Shown: positions 8,055-15,169 of the stretch, piece by piece
How positions within the stretch are numbered: position 1 is the first letter of the stretch
How the letters are laid out: each line of letters begins with the position of its first letter
Assembly (NCBI GenBank): GCA_903870955.1
Contig: CAIQEX010000451.1
Location: 1-25,786, forward strand
From: an uncultured beta proteobacterium
GTDB lineage: Bacteria > Pseudomonadota > Gammaproteobacteria > Burkholderiales > Burkholderiaceae_C
Direction of reading: 5' to 3'
DNA length: 25,786 bases
Translations under genes and position numbers: made by a program
Notes under the pieces: model-generated
What the model saw: only the letters and a program-made list of their open reading frames with translations
The model's database searches: none
What the model was told of the DNA's origin: nothing

Positions 8055-9512
8055 AACTTTGAACTAAAGCCCTTGAGTCTGGTCGAAGCTGCCAGCGAGA
8101 AATGTGATGTGCTGCTGGTCTTGCTGACCGACAGTTACAAGCCTGCCAAAGACGGTTTTTCGGCCTTTGTGGCGCGCACCATCAAGGATGGCGACACGCT
8201 GACCAAGGCCGGAAAATTGCTGCCCTTGTACAAACATTCCATGGCCCAGGCGACACGGGTGGTTCTGGTGGGTGTCGGTGATGGCAGCCCCAAGCAGGTG
8301 CGAAGCGGTGTGCTGGCAGCCCTGGCAAGCGTCAAATCGGACAAACTCAAAAGGCTGGTGCTGGCCTTTGGCAATGCCTCCACCGCAGCCTCAATAAAGG
8401 CTGCTGTTGCGTCTGTGGCCGATGCCAGCTACAGCTTCAACACCACCAAGTCGAAAAAAGAAGACAACCCCCTGCGCGATGTTTTGGTGGCGGTCAGTAA
8501 CGCAACGGAAGTTCAGGCTTCCTTTGAGCGCGCCGTGGGCATTGTGGAAGGCGTGAACCTGACCAAGGAGTGGGCCAATCGGCCCGCCAACTACGCCACA
8601 CCGACTCTTTTGGCAAAGGCTGCGCAGGCAATTGCCACCAAAAATAGCAAGATCACCTGCCAGGTTTTGGGTCCCAAAGAGGTTGCCAAGCTGGGTATGG
8701 GCGCCTTCATGGCGGTCGCACAAGGCTCTGATGAGCCGCTGCGCTTCATCGTTCTTCAGTACAGCGGCGCAGCGAAATCGCAGACGCCCACGGTGTTGGT
8801 GGGCAAGGGCATTACTTTTGACAGTGGCGGCATCTCGATCAAACCCGCAGCCGAAATGGATGAGATGAAATTCGACATGTGCGGCGCTGCCAGTGTGCTG
8901 GGGGTGTTCCGTACCCTGGCCACTCTGAAGCCTGCCATTAACGTGGTGGGGCTGATTCCCTCGTGTGAAAACCTGCTGAATGGACGCGCCGTCAAACCGG
9001 GCGACGTGGTCACCAGCATGAGCGGGCAGACCATCGAAATACTCAACACAGACGCCGAAGGTCGCCTGGTCTTATGCGATGCGTTGACCTACGCAGAGCG
9101 CTTTAAACCCCGCGCGGTGATTGATATTGCGACATTGACCGGTGCCTGCGTGGTGGCTTTGGGCGCTCTGCGCAGTGGACTTTTTTCGCCTGATGAGGCG
9201 CTGGCAAACGCCCTGATCGTTGCCGGTGACGAGGCGCAGGATTTGTGCTGGCGCATGCCGCTGGATGAAGAATATGCGGAAGGTCTGAAGACGTCTTTTG
9301 CCGATGTCGCCAATGTGGCCGGACGCTCTGGGGGGGCCATTTCTGCCGCCAAGTATTTGCAGCGCTTTACCGCAAAGTACCCCTGGGCGCATCTGGATAT
9401 TGCCGGCACTGCCTGGAAAAGTGGTGCCAGCAAGGGCGCCACCGGTCGCCCCGTGGGTTTGCTGGTGGAATACTTACTGGCATCCCGTGTCGTCCCCCAG
9501 GGCAGCAAATAA
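8052..9512 (+). CDS. pepA: Leucyl aminopeptidase PepA (M17 family)
   Basis: Cytosolic hexameric two-metal aminopeptidase that removes N-terminal residues from peptides; in E. coli PepA also binds DNA in Xer recombination and at carAB. 486 residues (E. coli 503). The N-terminal macro-like domain covers about 1-165 and the catalytic domain about 170-486. Metal and catalytic residues are visible in VGKGITFDSGGISIKP (K252, D257, K264), D275 in EMKFDMCG, and the family signature NTDAEGRL (332-339, with D334, E336 and R338). The ATG start fits the family start; the ribosome site is weak (GGAG well upstream). holC begins 3 bp after its stop, so the two are probably co-transcribed, as pepA and holC are in enterics. 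Confidence 0.96.
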   Translation: MNFELKPLSLVEAASEKCDVLLVLLTDSYKPAKDGFSAFVARTIKDGDTLTKAGKLLPLYKHSMAQATRVVLVGVGDGSPKQVRSGVLAALASVKSDKLKRLVLAFGNASTAASIKAAVASVADASYSFNTTKSKKEDNPLRDVLVAVSNATEVQASFERAVGIVEGVNLTKEWANRPANYATPTLLAKAAQAIATKNSKITCQVLGPKEVAKLGMGAFMAVAQGSDEPLRFIVLQYSGAAKSQTPTVLVGKGITFDSGGISIKPAAEMDEMKFDMCGAASVLGVFRTLATLKPAINVVGLIPSCENLLNGRAVKPGDVVTSMSGQTIEILNTDAEGRLVLCDALTYAERFKPRAVIDIATLTGACVVALGALRSGLFSPDEALANALIVAGDEAQDLCWRMPLDEEYAEGLKTSFADVANVAGRSGGAISAAKYLQRFTAKYPWAHLDIAGTAWKSGASKGATGRPVGLLVEYLLASRVVPQGSK

Positions 9513-9515
9513 CCC

Positions 9516-9953
9516 GTGACCGAAGTTGCTTTTCACTTTGGCGCGCCCGATCGCTTGGGCTACACCTGCCGTCTGTTGCGCAAGGCGACCGCGACGGGTG
9601 CACGCCTGCAGGTTCGCGCCACGGCGGAAACCCGCATCGCGTTAGATGCCGCTCTGTGGAATTTGGCTCCTACAGACTTCATCAGCCACTGTGATGCCAT
9701 GGCGCCGGATACCGTGCGCTCCCGGTCAGCCGTGGTACTGATGGACGCCGGTGCGCCCGTGCAGCCTGATTTCCCAATTCTGGTCAATCTTGCCGACGAT
9801 GTGCCTCAGGGGTTTGAGCATCTTCAGCGTGTGATTGAAATCGTCAGTACCGACGAACAGGACCGCAACCTGGCCCGCCAGCGCTGGCGTTATTACACGG
9901 AACGCGAATACGCCATTACGCGCCACGATTTGAAGAGTCGCGAGGAGGGATGA
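9516..9953 (+). CDS. holC: DNA polymerase III chi subunit HolC
   Basis: Accessory subunit of the DNA polymerase III clamp loader that links the loader to single-stranded-DNA-binding protein. 145 residues, against 147 in E. coli. Typical features are the N-terminal TEVAFHFGAPDRLGYTCRLLRKA segment (in pieces: VAFHF, then YTCRLLRKA), the central LWNLAPTDFISHC strand-helix and the C-terminal RQRWRYYTEREYAITRHDLK. The start is GTG at 9516, three bases after the pepA stop, with only weak ribosome-site sequence, so translation may depend on termination of pepA. Its TGA overlaps the next gene. Position after pepA supports the call. Confidence 0.92.
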   Translation: MTEVAFHFGAPDRLGYTCRLLRKATATGARLQVRATAETRIALDAALWNLAPTDFISHCDAMAPDTVRSRSAVVLMDAGAPVQPDFPILVNLADDVPQGFEHLQRVIEIVSTDEQDRNLARQRWRYYTEREYAITRHDLKSREEG

Positions 9954-10315
9954 TGGCTACGCGATTTCCCCCGCGCTACCTACCAACACTCACCGAGGTG
10001 GTGAACCCGGAAGTGCGGGAAGCCCTGGAAAGGGCTGCGGCCCACAACCCACCGACGGCGCAACCGGAGCCCATGCAACAGGCCGAGCCGTTTGCCGAAT
10101 CGGTTCTTCCAGATCGGGATACGCTGGCGCTACAGGTTATCGAACTGATTGCGCCACAACTCGAGGCCGAGTTGCGCATCGTGGCGCAAGAGCTTTTTGA
10201 AGCCCAATACAACGCGATGTTGCCTTCTTTGCATCTGCAAATTGAAGAAGCCGTGCGCGAGGCCATCAATCTGGCCTTGAGCGATTCATTGAATCGTGAT
10301 CTGAACGCGCGGTAA
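9953..10315 (+). CDS. Hypothetical protein, helical, downstream of holC
   Basis: 120-residue protein of a family I do not recognise. Two in-frame ATGs are available: 9950 (ATGA overlap with the holC stop) and 9953. I chose 9953 because the strong AGGAGG site (9943-9948) is 1 nt from the first but 4 nt from the second. The N-terminal half is Pro/Ala/Glu-rich and probably disordered (HNPPTAQPEPMQQAEP). The C-terminal half, from about residue 52, looks like amphipathic helices (LALQVIELIAPQLEAELRIV, then EEAVREAINLALSDSLNRDL), perhaps a coiled coil or dimerisation element. There is no signal peptide or membrane segment. It probably belongs to the pepA-holC operon. A role with the replication clamp loader would be guesswork. 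Confidence 0.75.
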   Translation: MATRFPPRYLPTLTEVVNPEVREALERAAAHNPPTAQPEPMQQAEPFAESVLPDRDTLALQVIELIAPQLEAELRIVAQELFEAQYNAMLPSLHLQIEEAVREAINLALSDSLNRDLNAR

Positions 10316-10351
10316 TTAGCGCGAGCGTCAAAAGCGGCCCTGCCTTGATGC

Positions 10352-10357
10352 TAGAAT
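10352..10357 (+). promoter_or_regulatory. Candidate -10 element of the tRNA-Ser gene
   Basis: TAGAAT lies 10 bp before the mature tRNA 5' end, which would leave a leader of only a few nucleotides. No convincing -35 is visible at 16-18 bp upstream (the sequence there is near CAAAAG), so this is a weak call. Confidence 0.3.
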
Positions 10358-10367
10358 GCAAGGCTCT

Positions 10368-10457
10368 GGAGCGGTGGATGAGTGGTTTAAGTCACACGCC
10401 TGGAAAGCGTGCGTGGGGTTAAACCCACCGCGGGTTCGAATCCCGCCTGCTCCGCCA
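10368..10457 (+). tRNA. tRNA-Ser (anticodon GGA), CCA encoded
   Basis: A 90-nt cloverleaf with the long variable arm of a serine tRNA. The acceptor stem GGAGCGG (10368-10374) pairs with CTGCTCC near the 3' end with one G-U. The anticodon stem CACGC/GCGTG (10395-10399 and 10407-10411) encloses the 7-nt loop CTGGAAA with anticodon GGA at 10402-10404, reading UCC and UCU. The variable arm follows (TGGGGTTAAACCCA), then the T arm with GGTTCGAATCC, discriminator G and an encoded CCA. A strong terminator follows 9 nt later, so it is probably a monocistronic unit. Confidence 0.97.
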
Positions 10458-10466
10458 GTAAAATGC

Positions 10467-10506
10467 AAAAAGCCCTGTAAACGTCAAAATTTACAGGGCT
10501 TTTTTC
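10467..10506. terminator. Intrinsic terminator after tRNA-Ser, probably bidirectional
   Basis: A perfect stem (AAAAAGCCCTGTAAA at 10467-10481 against TTTACAGGGCTTTTT at 10490-10504) with an 8-nt loop and a T run on the plus strand. The A run on the left arm supplies a T run for minus-strand transcripts too, so it can also end the convergent Crp/Fnr-like gene (stop at 10529). Confidence 0.93.
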
Positions 10507-10528
10507 TTGGCTATTTCAATCGCCAAAT

Positions 10529-11281
10529 TCAGGGACCCGCCAAGAATGCCGCCGCTGTGGTGCGACTGTATCGGCTCAGATTGAGCGTAACGCCGGGCAA
10601 CAAATCAGGCCGATCCTTTAAAACGAATGGATTAACGCTAAATTGCCCAGTACCCATTTTTTTCAAGAACGACTTGTCTTCAAATGCCTTAAGTGCCTGG
10701 CTAATCATTTCCCGCGAGGCACCCAAGGTCTGGCTCATGGCAACCACGGATAATTTTTTGGCCAGTAGCAGGTCACCCGCCTCGGTTTGCGTCGCGGTGT
10801 CGACCAGGTACTGTGCAACGCGTCCATAAACACTTACGTAAGCGAGCGAAGCGATTTTTTCATTCGCACGCCGCAGCCGTCCGACCAGGCTTTGAAGCAG
10901 CGCAATAGCTAGATGGGTGTTGTTCTGAACACACTGCAGAAAGGCGTCCTGACTTAAAAGCAAAGCATCGACAGGGGTGTCAGCCACAACGCTGGCGGAT
11001 TGGGGGGCTCCGTCCAAAATGCTCATTTCACCCACAACTTCTCCGGCCCCGAGTGTTGCGATAACGGCCTGCTTTCCATTTTCCTCAAGCACCGTCACCC
11101 GGACTTGACCGCTGAGAATGATGACGAGTGAACCGAGGTTTTCACCTGCTTCGAGAATTATTTCGCCACGCTTGAAGTGGCGCTTTTCAACGGCAGTTGC
11201 AAGCAACGCGGATTGCGACTCGGACAGTCTGACAAAGATTGGCACACGCCTTAACAACTCAACTGTCGACAGTGATGCCAT
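10529..11281 (-). CDS. Crp/Fnr family transcriptional regulator with cyclic-nucleotide-binding-like domain
   Basis: 250-residue regulator. An N-terminal cNMP-binding-like beta-barrel (about 15-120), a dimerisation helix (about 122-150) and a C-terminal Crp-type winged helix-turn-helix (about 155-215, with the recognition region LSVVAMSQTLGASREMISQAL) are visible. The phosphate-binding cassette reads GEMSILDGAPQSASVVA: the Gly-Glu pair is kept, but the usual Arg that contacts the cyclic phosphate (R82 in E. coli CRP) is Gln94. There are no N-terminal Fnr-type cysteine clusters for an iron-sulfur cluster. The ligand is therefore unknown, and it may not bind cAMP. The ATG is preceded by an AGGG ribosome site. 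Targets are not evident; the adjacent genes are a tRNA downstream and the stomatin/NfeD pair upstream on the same strand, separated by 114 bp. Confidence 0.88.
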   Translation of the reverse strand: MASLSTVELLRRVPIFVRLSESQSALLATAVEKRHFKRGEIILEAGENLGSLVIILSGQVRVTVLEENGKQAVIATLGAGEVVGEMSILDGAPQSASVVADTPVDALLLSQDAFLQCVQNNTHLAIALLQSLVGRLRRANEKIASLAYVSVYGRVAQYLVDTATQTEAGDLLLAKKLSVVAMSQTLGASREMISQALKAFEDKSFLKKMGTGQFSVNPFVLKDRPDLLPGVTLNLSRYSRTTAAAFLAGP

Positions 11282-11303
11282 GTAACTCGCCCTTGAATTC
11301 GCA

Positions 11304-11330
11304 TTTATATGTGTCTGTCCGCGCTCGCAA
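11304..11330 (-). promoter_or_regulatory. Candidate promoter of the Crp/Fnr-like gene
   Basis: On the minus strand TTGCGA (11325-11330) and TATAAA (11304-11309) are separated by 15 bp, a shorter spacer than ideal. They lie about 23-49 bp upstream of the start codon at 11281, in a non-coding stretch. A short palindrome TTGG-T-CCAA lies further upstream (near 11350-11358) and could be an operator, but it does not match the CRP or FNR consensus. Confidence 0.3.
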
Positions 11331-11395
11331 GTTTACACATTGAAACGATTGGTCCAAATTCCAACGATCAGAAAATCAGTTTTTCTCGACGGGAT

Positions 11396-12304
11396 TTATT
11401 TTCCGCCTTGAACCATCTTCATCGCTGAGGCGATCAAGGTCGAAACCTCGGTCATATTGGACGGGATGATCAAGGTCGTAGTGGCCTCGCTTGCGACCTT
11501 GCTATAGGCATCCACGGCTCTTTCGGCCACTTTGAGTTGCACCGCCTGTTCGCCGCCGGGCTGGCGAATGGCGGCTGCAATCCGTTCAATGGCCGCTGCG
11601 GTTGCGTCGGCGACGGCCGTGATGGATGCCGCTTCGCCCTGGGCCTTGTTGATGACCGCCTGCTTCTCGCCTTCAGAGCGGGCAATAAAGGCTTCGCGCT
11701 CACCCGTAGCAATATTGATTTGCTCCTGCCGCCGGCCTTCAGATGCAGCAATAAGGGCGCGCTTTTCGCGCTCAGCAGTAATTTGGGCTTGCATCGCGTG
11801 CAGAATTTCTTTTGGCGGCGTCAGGTCCTTGATTTCGTAACGCAGCACCTTGACACCCCAATTCAGCGCAGCTTCGTCAATCGCGGCAACCACTTGGGCG
11901 TTGATGATGTCGCGTTCTTCAAAGGTTTTGTCGAGTTCGAGCTTCCCGATGACCGAGCGCAGACTGGTTTGCGCCAGCTGTGAAATGGCAACGATGTAGT
12001 TGCTCGAGCCATAGCTGGCGCGCATGGCGTCGGTGACCTGAAAATACAGGATGCCATCCACTTGAAGTTGGGTGTTGTCGCGCGTGATGCAGACCTGGCT
12101 GGCAATGTCCAGCGGGATTTCTTTCAGCACATGTTTGTAGGCAACCCGGTCAATAAAAGGCACCAAAATGTTGAGCCCCGGGGTGAGTGTGCCGTGGTAC
12201 TTTCCCAGACGCTCAATCACCCAGGCGTGCTGTTGCGGCACGACCTTGACACTGCGGCTGATAAACAGGGCAGCGATGATCAGAATGACGATTGCGATTT
12301 CCAT
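11396..12304 (-). CDS. qmcA: SPFH/stomatin-like membrane protein, QmcA family
   Basis: Membrane-anchored stomatin/prohibitin-like protein of 302 residues (E. coli QmcA 305) that forms large oligomers in membrane microdomains and is linked to membrane protease quality control. There is one N-terminal transmembrane anchor (about 2-17), then the SPFH domain (about 20-180) starting with VPQQHAWVIERLGKYHGTL. A long charged coiled coil (about 175-250; AEREKRALIAASEGRRQEQI) follows, and the tail is hydrophobic. The ATG has an AAGGAAG ribosome site. It lies 29 bp downstream of the NfeD-like gene on the same strand; stomatin-NfeD gene pairs are widely conserved, and the partners are thought to act together. 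Confidence 0.92.
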   Translation of the reverse strand: MEIAIVILIIAALFISRSVKVVPQQHAWVIERLGKYHGTLTPGLNILVPFIDRVAYKHVLKEIPLDIASQVCITRDNTQLQVDGILYFQVTDAMRASYGSSNYIVAISQLAQTSLRSVIGKLELDKTFEERDIINAQVVAAIDEAALNWGVKVLRYEIKDLTPPKEILHAMQAQITAEREKRALIAASEGRRQEQINIATGEREAFIARSEGEKQAVINKAQGEAASITAVADATAAAIERIAAAIRQPGGEQAVQLKVAERAVDAYSKVASEATTTLIIPSNMTEVSTLIASAMKMVQGGK

Positions 12305-12333
12305 GGTGCTTCCTTGTTATTTGCTAGGCGTAA

Positions 12334-12759
12334 TCAGAATTTGTCTACCAGCAGGCGATTGCCTACCAGTTCGGCGACCCGGTGCGGACCGGTGCCAGGA
12401 GCAACACCCGCGCGGTGAATGGCGGTCCAGCGCGCTCCGCGGTAGTGAACGTCCGCCGTGCCATCGGCATTCCAGCCGTCGATTTGCACGGTTTCACCAA
12501 TATCGAGGTTGACGTTCACGTTGGACTGGGCTGGTGCCTCCTTGTGGCTCCGCATTTGCCGCAGGTGCCAGACCACGACTGCGCCACCACCCACAAGGGC
12601 CGCAAGCACCATTTGAGTGGCCACGTTCCAACCGAGATGCGCGGCCAAAGCACCAGCGGCACAACCGACGCCCAACATCAGCAGATAAAAAGTGCCGGTG
12701 AGCAACTCCGCGACAATGACGCCGCCGGTCGCTAGCCACCAAAGAGTCGATTCGGCCAT
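12334..12759 (-). CDS. NfeD-like membrane protein (YbbJ type)
   Basis: Short NfeD-family protein of 141 residues, partner of the stomatin-like gene that follows it. Hydrophobic helices span about residues 5-75 (LWWLATGGVIVAELLTGTFY and two more), then a C-terminal OB-fold-like domain (about 85-141) has the NfeD pattern IGETVQIDGW and HYRGARWTA. No N-terminal serine-protease domain is present, so it is the short type. The ATG at 12757-12759 is preferred to the longer frame beginning at 12846: it has an AGGA site upstream, and the extension is not hydrophobic or family-like. The divergent decarboxylase starts 134 bp away. Function is probably in membrane domain organisation; the exact role is not known. 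Confidence 0.88.
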   Translation of the reverse strand: MAESTLWWLATGGVIVAELLTGTFYLLMLGVGCAAGALAAHLGWNVATQMVLAALVGGGAVVVWHLRQMRSHKEAPAQSNVNVNLDIGETVQIDGWNADGTADVHYRGARWTAIHRAGVAPGTGPHRVAELVGNRLLVDKF

Positions 12760-12778
12760 AGTCCAGGGTCCTGATGTG

Positions 12779-12806
12779 TTGACGACGCCACATTGTGGGC
12801 TATTTA
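12779..12806 (+). promoter_or_regulatory. Candidate promoter of the amino acid decarboxylase gene
   Basis: TTGACG (12779-12784) and TATTTA (12801-12806) are separated by 16 bp, a good sigma-70 match, giving a leader of about 80 nt before the ATG at 12894. On the opposite strand a weaker pair (TTGCGG then CACAAT, 16 bp apart) overlaps the same region and could serve the NfeD-stomatin genes, so the two promoters may interfere. Confidence 0.45.
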
Positions 12807-12893
12807 GTGTGCGCCGCAACAAAACACACACTTTTAGTCCGTACACTTCGCGCCTATTTGCTGTCTTTTTTGCCCTGTCGTTGGAGATCTGCC

Positions 12894-15164
12894 ATGAAGT
12901 TTCGCTTTCCCATCATCATCATCGATGAAGACTTTCGCTCGGAAAACACCTCCGGATTGGGCATTCGTGCCTTGGCTCAGGCGATTGAGTCCGAAGGCTT
13001 TGAGGTGCTGGGAGTTACCAGCTACGGTGACCTCTCGCAATTTGCCCAGCAGCAGTCGCGCGCCAGCGCCTTTATTTTGTCGATCGACGACGAAGAGTTC
13101 ACCCCCGGTCCGGACCTCGATCCCGCCGTATTGAACCTGCGCCACTTCATTGAAGAAGTGCGACGCAAGAATCTTGACGTGCCGATTTATGTGTACGGCG
13201 AGACCAAGACCAGCCGCCATATCCCGAACGACATCCTGCGCGAGTTACATGGCTTCATCCACATGTTTGAGGACACGCCGGAGTTTGTGGCGCGCCACAT
13301 CATTCGTGAGGCCAAGAGCTATCTGGAAGGCGTGCAGCCGCCGTTTTTCAAGGCCTTGCTGGATTACGCCGAGGATGGCTCCTACAGTTGGCATTGCCCA
13401 GGCCACTCGGGTGGCGTGGCATTCCTGAAGAGCCCGGTTGGCCAGATGTTTCACCAGTTTTTTGGTGAAAATATGCTGCGTGCGGACGTTTGCAACGCGG
13501 TGGAAGAACTGGGCCAGTTGTTGGACCACGACGGTGCCATCGGCGCCAGCGAGCGCAACGCGGCGCGCATCTTCAACGCCGACCACTGCTTTTTTGTCAC
13601 CAACGGCACCAGTACCTCCAACAAGATGGTCTGGCACCACACGGTGGCACCCGGCGATGTGGTGGTGGTGGACCGCAATTGCCACAAGTCGATCTTGCAC
13701 AGCATCATCATGACCGGCTCGATTCCCGTTTTTCTGAAACCGACGCGCAATCATTTCGGCATCATTGGCCCCATCCCCAAAGAAGAGTTTCAGATCGCCT
13801 CTATCCAGGCCAAGATCCGCGCCAACCCGTTGCTCAAGGGCGTAGACCCTGACACGGTGAAGCCCCGCGTGCTGACGCTAACGCAGTCCACCTACGACGG
13901 CGTGCTGTACAACACCGAAACCATCAAGAAGATGCTGGATGGCTATGTGGAAAACCTGCACTTTGACGAGGCCTGGTTACCGCACGCTGCTTTCCATCCC
14001 TTTTATGGCACCTACCATTCCATGGGCAAGAACCGGGCGCGCCCGAAGACGGCCGTGGTCTACGCCACGCAGTCCATCCACAAATTGCTCGCGGGTATCA
14101 GCCAGGCCAGCCATGTGCTGGTGCAGGACTCACAGACCGTCAAACTGGATCGACCGTTGTTCAATGAAGCCTATCTGATGCACACCAGCACCAGCCCGCA
14201 GTACAGCATCATCGCCAGCTGTGACGTGGCGGCAGCCATGATGGAGCCACCCGGCGGCACCGCGCTGGTGGAAGAAAGCATTGTCGAGGCGCTGGACTTC
14301 CGCCGCGCCATGCGCAAGGTCGACGAAGAATATGGTGCCGACTGGTGGTTCAAGGTCTGGGGCCCGGAAAAATTTGCCGAAGAAGGCATTGGCCGCGCCA
14401 GTGACTGGATCATCAAGGGTGAAAGCAAGACCGCCAAGGCCAACTGGCACGGCTTTGGCAAGATGGCCACAGGCTTCAACATGCTGGACCCCATCAAGGC
14501 CACGATCGTGACCCCCGGCATGGATTTGAACGGCAAGTTCGCCAAGACCGGCATCCCGGCTAGTGTGGTGACCAAGTTTTTGGCCGAGCATGGCGTGGTG
14601 GTGGAAAAAACCGGGCTCTACAGCTTCTTCATCATGTTCACCATCGGCATCACCAAGGGCCGCTGGAACAGCATGTTGACCGCGTTGCAACAGTTCAAGG
14701 ACGATTACGACAAGAACCAGCCGATGTGGCGCATCCTGCCGGAATTTTGCAAAAAGCACCCACGCTACGAGAAGATGGGGCTGGCCGATCTGTGCCAGTT
14801 CCTGCACACCATGTACGCCAAGCACGACATCGCGCGCCTGACCACGGACATGTATTTAAGCGACCTGACGCCAGCCATGAAGCCCAGCGACGCTTACGCC
14901 CACATTGCGCTGCGCAAAACGGAACGGGTGGAGATCGACAAGCTCGAAGGCCGCATTACCGTTGGGTTGGTGACACCTTACCCGCCCGGCATTCCTTTGC
15001 TGATCCCTGGCGAAGTTTTCAACAAAAAGATCGTCGACTACCTGAAGTTTTCCCGCGAATTCAACACCCGCTGCCCAGGCTTTGAAACCGATGTGCACGG
15101 TTTGGTCGAAGAAGTGGATGCCGACGGCAAGACCCACTACTTCGCGGATTGCGTGCGGGAGTAA
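12894..15164 (+). CDS. Acid-type arginine/lysine/ornithine decarboxylase (PLP fold type I)
   Basis: Large bacterial decarboxylase of 756 residues (E. coli AdiA 755). It removes CO2 from a basic amino acid, using a proton and yielding a polyamine precursor. An N-terminal response-regulator-like wing domain (about 1-130, FPIIIIDEDFRSENTSGLG) is followed by the PLP domain: HCPGHSGGVAF, the cofactor loop TNGTSTSNK, the ring Asp in LHFDEAWLPHAAFH, and SIHKLLAGISQAS, where K397 should bind PLP. The C-terminal domain includes VTPYPPGIPLLIPGE. The ATG at 12894 has a GGAG site 8 nt upstream and gives the usual start; a longer open frame from 12795 is rejected. Substrate among Arg, Lys and Orn is not certain. 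No antiporter gene (AdiC, CadB or PotE type) is adjacent, so a biosynthetic polyamine role is as likely as acid resistance. Confidence 0.92.
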   Translation: MKFRFPIIIIDEDFRSENTSGLGIRALAQAIESEGFEVLGVTSYGDLSQFAQQQSRASAFILSIDDEEFTPGPDLDPAVLNLRHFIEEVRRKNLDVPIYVYGETKTSRHIPNDILRELHGFIHMFEDTPEFVARHIIREAKSYLEGVQPPFFKALLDYAEDGSYSWHCPGHSGGVAFLKSPVGQMFHQFFGENMLRADVCNAVEELGQLLDHDGAIGASERNAARIFNADHCFFVTNGTSTSNKMVWHHTVAPGDVVVVDRNCHKSILHSIIMTGSIPVFLKPTRNHFGIIGPIPKEEFQIASIQAKIRANPLLKGVDPDTVKPRVLTLTQSTYDGVLYNTETIKKMLDGYVENLHFDEAWLPHAAFHPFYGTYHSMGKNRARPKTAVVYATQSIHKLLAGISQASHVLVQDSQTVKLDRPLFNEAYLMHTSTSPQYSIIASCDVAAAMMEPPGGTALVEESIVEALDFRRAMRKVDEEYGADWWFKVWGPEKFAEEGIGRASDWIIKGESKTAKANWHGFGKMATGFNMLDPIKATIVTPGMDLNGKFAKTGIPASVVTKFLAEHGVVVEKTGLYSFFIMFTIGITKGRWNSMLTALQQFKDDYDKNQPMWRILPEFCKKHPRYEKMGLADLCQFLHTMYAKHDIARLTTDMYLSDLTPAMKPSDAYAHIALRKTERVEIDKLEGRITVGLVTPYPPGIPLLIPGEVFNKKIVDYLKFSREFNTRCPGFETDVHGLVEEVDADGKTHYFADCVRE

Positions 15165-15169
15165 CCCGA

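Noticed and set aside
10368..10457. tRNA-Ser as an integration site for a genomic island
   Set aside because: No integrase and no repeated copy of the tRNA 3' end was seen; the flanking genes look like core genes with matching composition.
10356..10829. Plus-strand frame running across tRNA-Ser and its terminator
   Set aside because: It includes a structural RNA gene and an intrinsic terminator and then runs antisense to the regulator.
11311..11340. TGTGT-N20-ACACA inverted pattern upstream of the Crp/Fnr-like gene
   Set aside because: Arms are five bases and far apart; spacing does not match CRP or FNR half-sites, so chance is the simpler explanation.
11380..11395. Possible terminator after the stomatin-like gene (GAAAA...TTTTTC at about 11370-11385)
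   Set aside because: The stem is short and AT-only with no GC-rich core, so it is not a credible intrinsic terminator.
12795..12893. N-terminal extension of the decarboxylase by 33 residues
   Set aside because: The extension overlaps the promoter region and is unlike the family; the ATG at 12894 has a good ribosome site and starts the conserved wing domain.
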